A DNA stretch of 5,796 bases from Bacteroidota bacterium (GTDB taxonomy: Bacteria; Bacteroidota; Bacteroidia; Sphingobacteriales; Sphingobacteriaceae). The notes under the pieces were generated by a model that worked only from the letters and a program-made list of their open reading frames with translations, searched no databases and had not been told where the DNA came from. Positions 4,994-5,796 of the stretch are shown here, piece by piece. Made by a program: the position numbers and the translations under genes. The stretch spans positions 1-5,796 of the forward strand of contig JANYAB010000576.1 of assembly GCA_025355225.1 (NCBI GenBank), in the 5' to 3' direction. Within the stretch, counting starts at the first letter, position 1; each line of letters begins with the position of its first letter.

Positions 4994-5047
4994 TATTAAT
5001 TAATACCTAAAAATACCTAATCATGAACAATAGACAATTATACCTAA
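4994..5047. repeat. palindrome and ATACCTAA direct repeats around the CmlA-like start
   Basis: TATTAATTAATA (4994-5005) is a 12-bp perfect palindrome. It overlaps the first of three exact copies of ATACCTAA at 5003-5010, 5013-5020 and 5040-5047. The first two are 10 bp apart, one helical turn, directly before the ATG; the third lies in codons 6-9. No Shine-Dalgarno sequence is present between them and the start codon. Confidence 0.5.
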
Positions 5048-5796
5048 AGCCGAATGTGGTGATGGAACCTTTTGTAGACAAGTGGTATGCCTGGAGCCAT
5101 TTAATTTCACCGGCAACAGCCGCCATGAATATCGTGGGAAGGCACTTAACGATAATAGAATCCTATCTTTCGGCGCCGTCAATCCACGCCAGCGCAGTTC
5201 TTAACCCAAAAATGCGGGGCGGCCCTTTTATGGACTTTGGCGGGGGAAGGGTTGACGAAGTAGCTGAGTTGGAACGTCAGTCTCATCGGAAACAGGAAAG
5301 GATTATCCAATTTGCAAAAGCAGTAAAAGATCTCGATAAACTGCTGGCTTCGGAAGCGCTGGGCTATGGATTAGAAACACTCTACACAAAAATTCCGGAA
5401 ATATTAAAAGGATATGTCGAGCTGTATTATGACCGTTTCAATAACCCCGGGTTCAGGTTTTTTGAATCACTTTTGTATGAAAGCGAGTTTTACAATAAAA
5501 GTTCACAAAGCATTGCTTTGTGGTTGACCAATAACGATGAGCGTCCGTTCTGCCTGAGTACACCCCGGCTTGATGAGCCAAACGTTCTGAACCTGGACAT
5601 CGTTTTTGACGATCCCCGTATTGACGAACTGGCCAAAATGAAAAGGGAACCACAAAGTTACGAATACATAAAAGCGATATGTGGGATCACTCCTGCGCAG
5701 GAAGCTTTATTTGAGACCTTTTTTACAGAAACGCCGCCGCCTCCGTATCAAAAATACACGGGAGATAAGATCAGGATGCGCTATTTTGGACATGCA
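5023..5796 (+). CDS. CmlA-type beta-hydroxylase, N-terminal part (cut by window end)
   Basis: The frame from ATG 5023 stays open for 258 codons to the window edge, so the gene is 3'-truncated by the window. The sequence matches my memory of the N-terminal domain of CmlA, the diiron beta-hydroxylase that hydroxylates an amino acid tethered to a peptide synthetase carrier domain in chloramphenicol biosynthesis. Markers are LKPNVVMEPFVDKWYAWSHL (8-27), ISPATAAMNIVGRHL (28-42), PKMRGGPFMDF (62-72), GYVELYYD (130-137), FRFFESLLY (144-152), SQSIALWLTNNDERPFCLST (161-180), PRLDEPNVLNLDI (181-193) and PPPPYQKYTG (238-247). The last residues RMRYFGHA (251-258) look like the first strand of the metallo-beta-lactamase-fold domain that carries the diiron site; its HxHxDH motif lies beyond the window. 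There is no signal peptide. In Bacteroidota such full-length proteins of over 500 residues are often named just MBL-fold hydrolases. The substrate is unknown. Confidence 0.75.
   Translation, partial: MNNRQLYLKPNVVMEPFVDKWYAWSHLISPATAAMNIVGRHLTIIESYLSAPSIHASAVLNPKMRGGPFMDFGGGRVDEVAELERQSHRKQERIIQFAKAVKDLDKLLASEALGYGLETLYTKIPEILKGYVELYYDRFNNPGFRFFESLLYESEFYNKSSQSIALWLTNNDERPFCLSTPRLDEPNVLNLDIVFDDPRIDELAKMKREPQSYEYIKAICGITPAQEALFETFFTETPPPPYQKYTGDKIRMRYFGHA

Noticed and set aside
5453..5653. Minus-strand open frame of 66 codons
   Set aside because: It lies opposite the CmlA-like reading frame, which is continuous and family-like.

Overview
The window looks like chromosomal DNA of a member of the Bacteroidota, most likely Sphingobacteriaceae (Mucilaginibacter- or Pedobacter-like). 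The reasons are the moderate G+C content, the absence of Shine-Dalgarno sequences before the genes, promoter -7 boxes of the Bacteroidota form TAnnTTTG (a perfect TATCTTTG precedes a tRNA gene), and protein sequences typical of that group. The assignment rests on remembered family resemblance, not on a search.

Left part (1-766): a tRNA-Leu(CAA) gene lies just downstream of hscB, the J-domain co-chaperone of Fe-S cluster assembly. Both are on the minus strand. The intergenic stretch between hscB and the divergent kdsA holds a palindromic repeat and weak promoter motifs.

Centre left (767-2551): kdsA and kdsD lie head to tail on the plus strand. They encode consecutive steps of KDO synthesis: KdsD makes arabinose 5-phosphate, and KdsA condenses it with phosphoenolpyruvate to KDO 8-phosphate. 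The KDO 8-phosphate phosphatase (kdsC) and CMP-KDO synthetase (kdsB) are not in the window. A repeat related to the one before kdsA also lies between kdsA and kdsD and contains the kdsD start codon.

Centre (2552-4141): a 189-bp non-coding stretch with hairpins and an 8-bp tandem repeat is followed by a probable two-gene operon. It holds a compact polyprenyl-phosphate sugar-1-phosphate transferase and, 6 bp later, a BtuF-like helical-backbone metal/cobalamin receptor that has no signal peptide.

Right part (4142-5796): a tRNA-Leu(TAG) gene has a recognisable promoter and an intrinsic terminator. It faces a minus-strand NTF2/SnoaL-like gene that looks richer in G+C than its neighbours and may be acquired. 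A 249-bp intergenic region with a perfect hairpin, a T-run and short direct repeats leads into the start of a large plus-strand gene cut by the window edge. Its 258 visible residues resemble the N-terminal domain of CmlA-type diiron beta-hydroxylases, which act on amino acids carried by non-ribosomal peptide synthetases, and the reading ends where the metallo-beta-lactamase-fold domain would begin. This edge gene is the most promising lead: a natural-product or carrier-protein-dependent pathway may continue beyond the right end.
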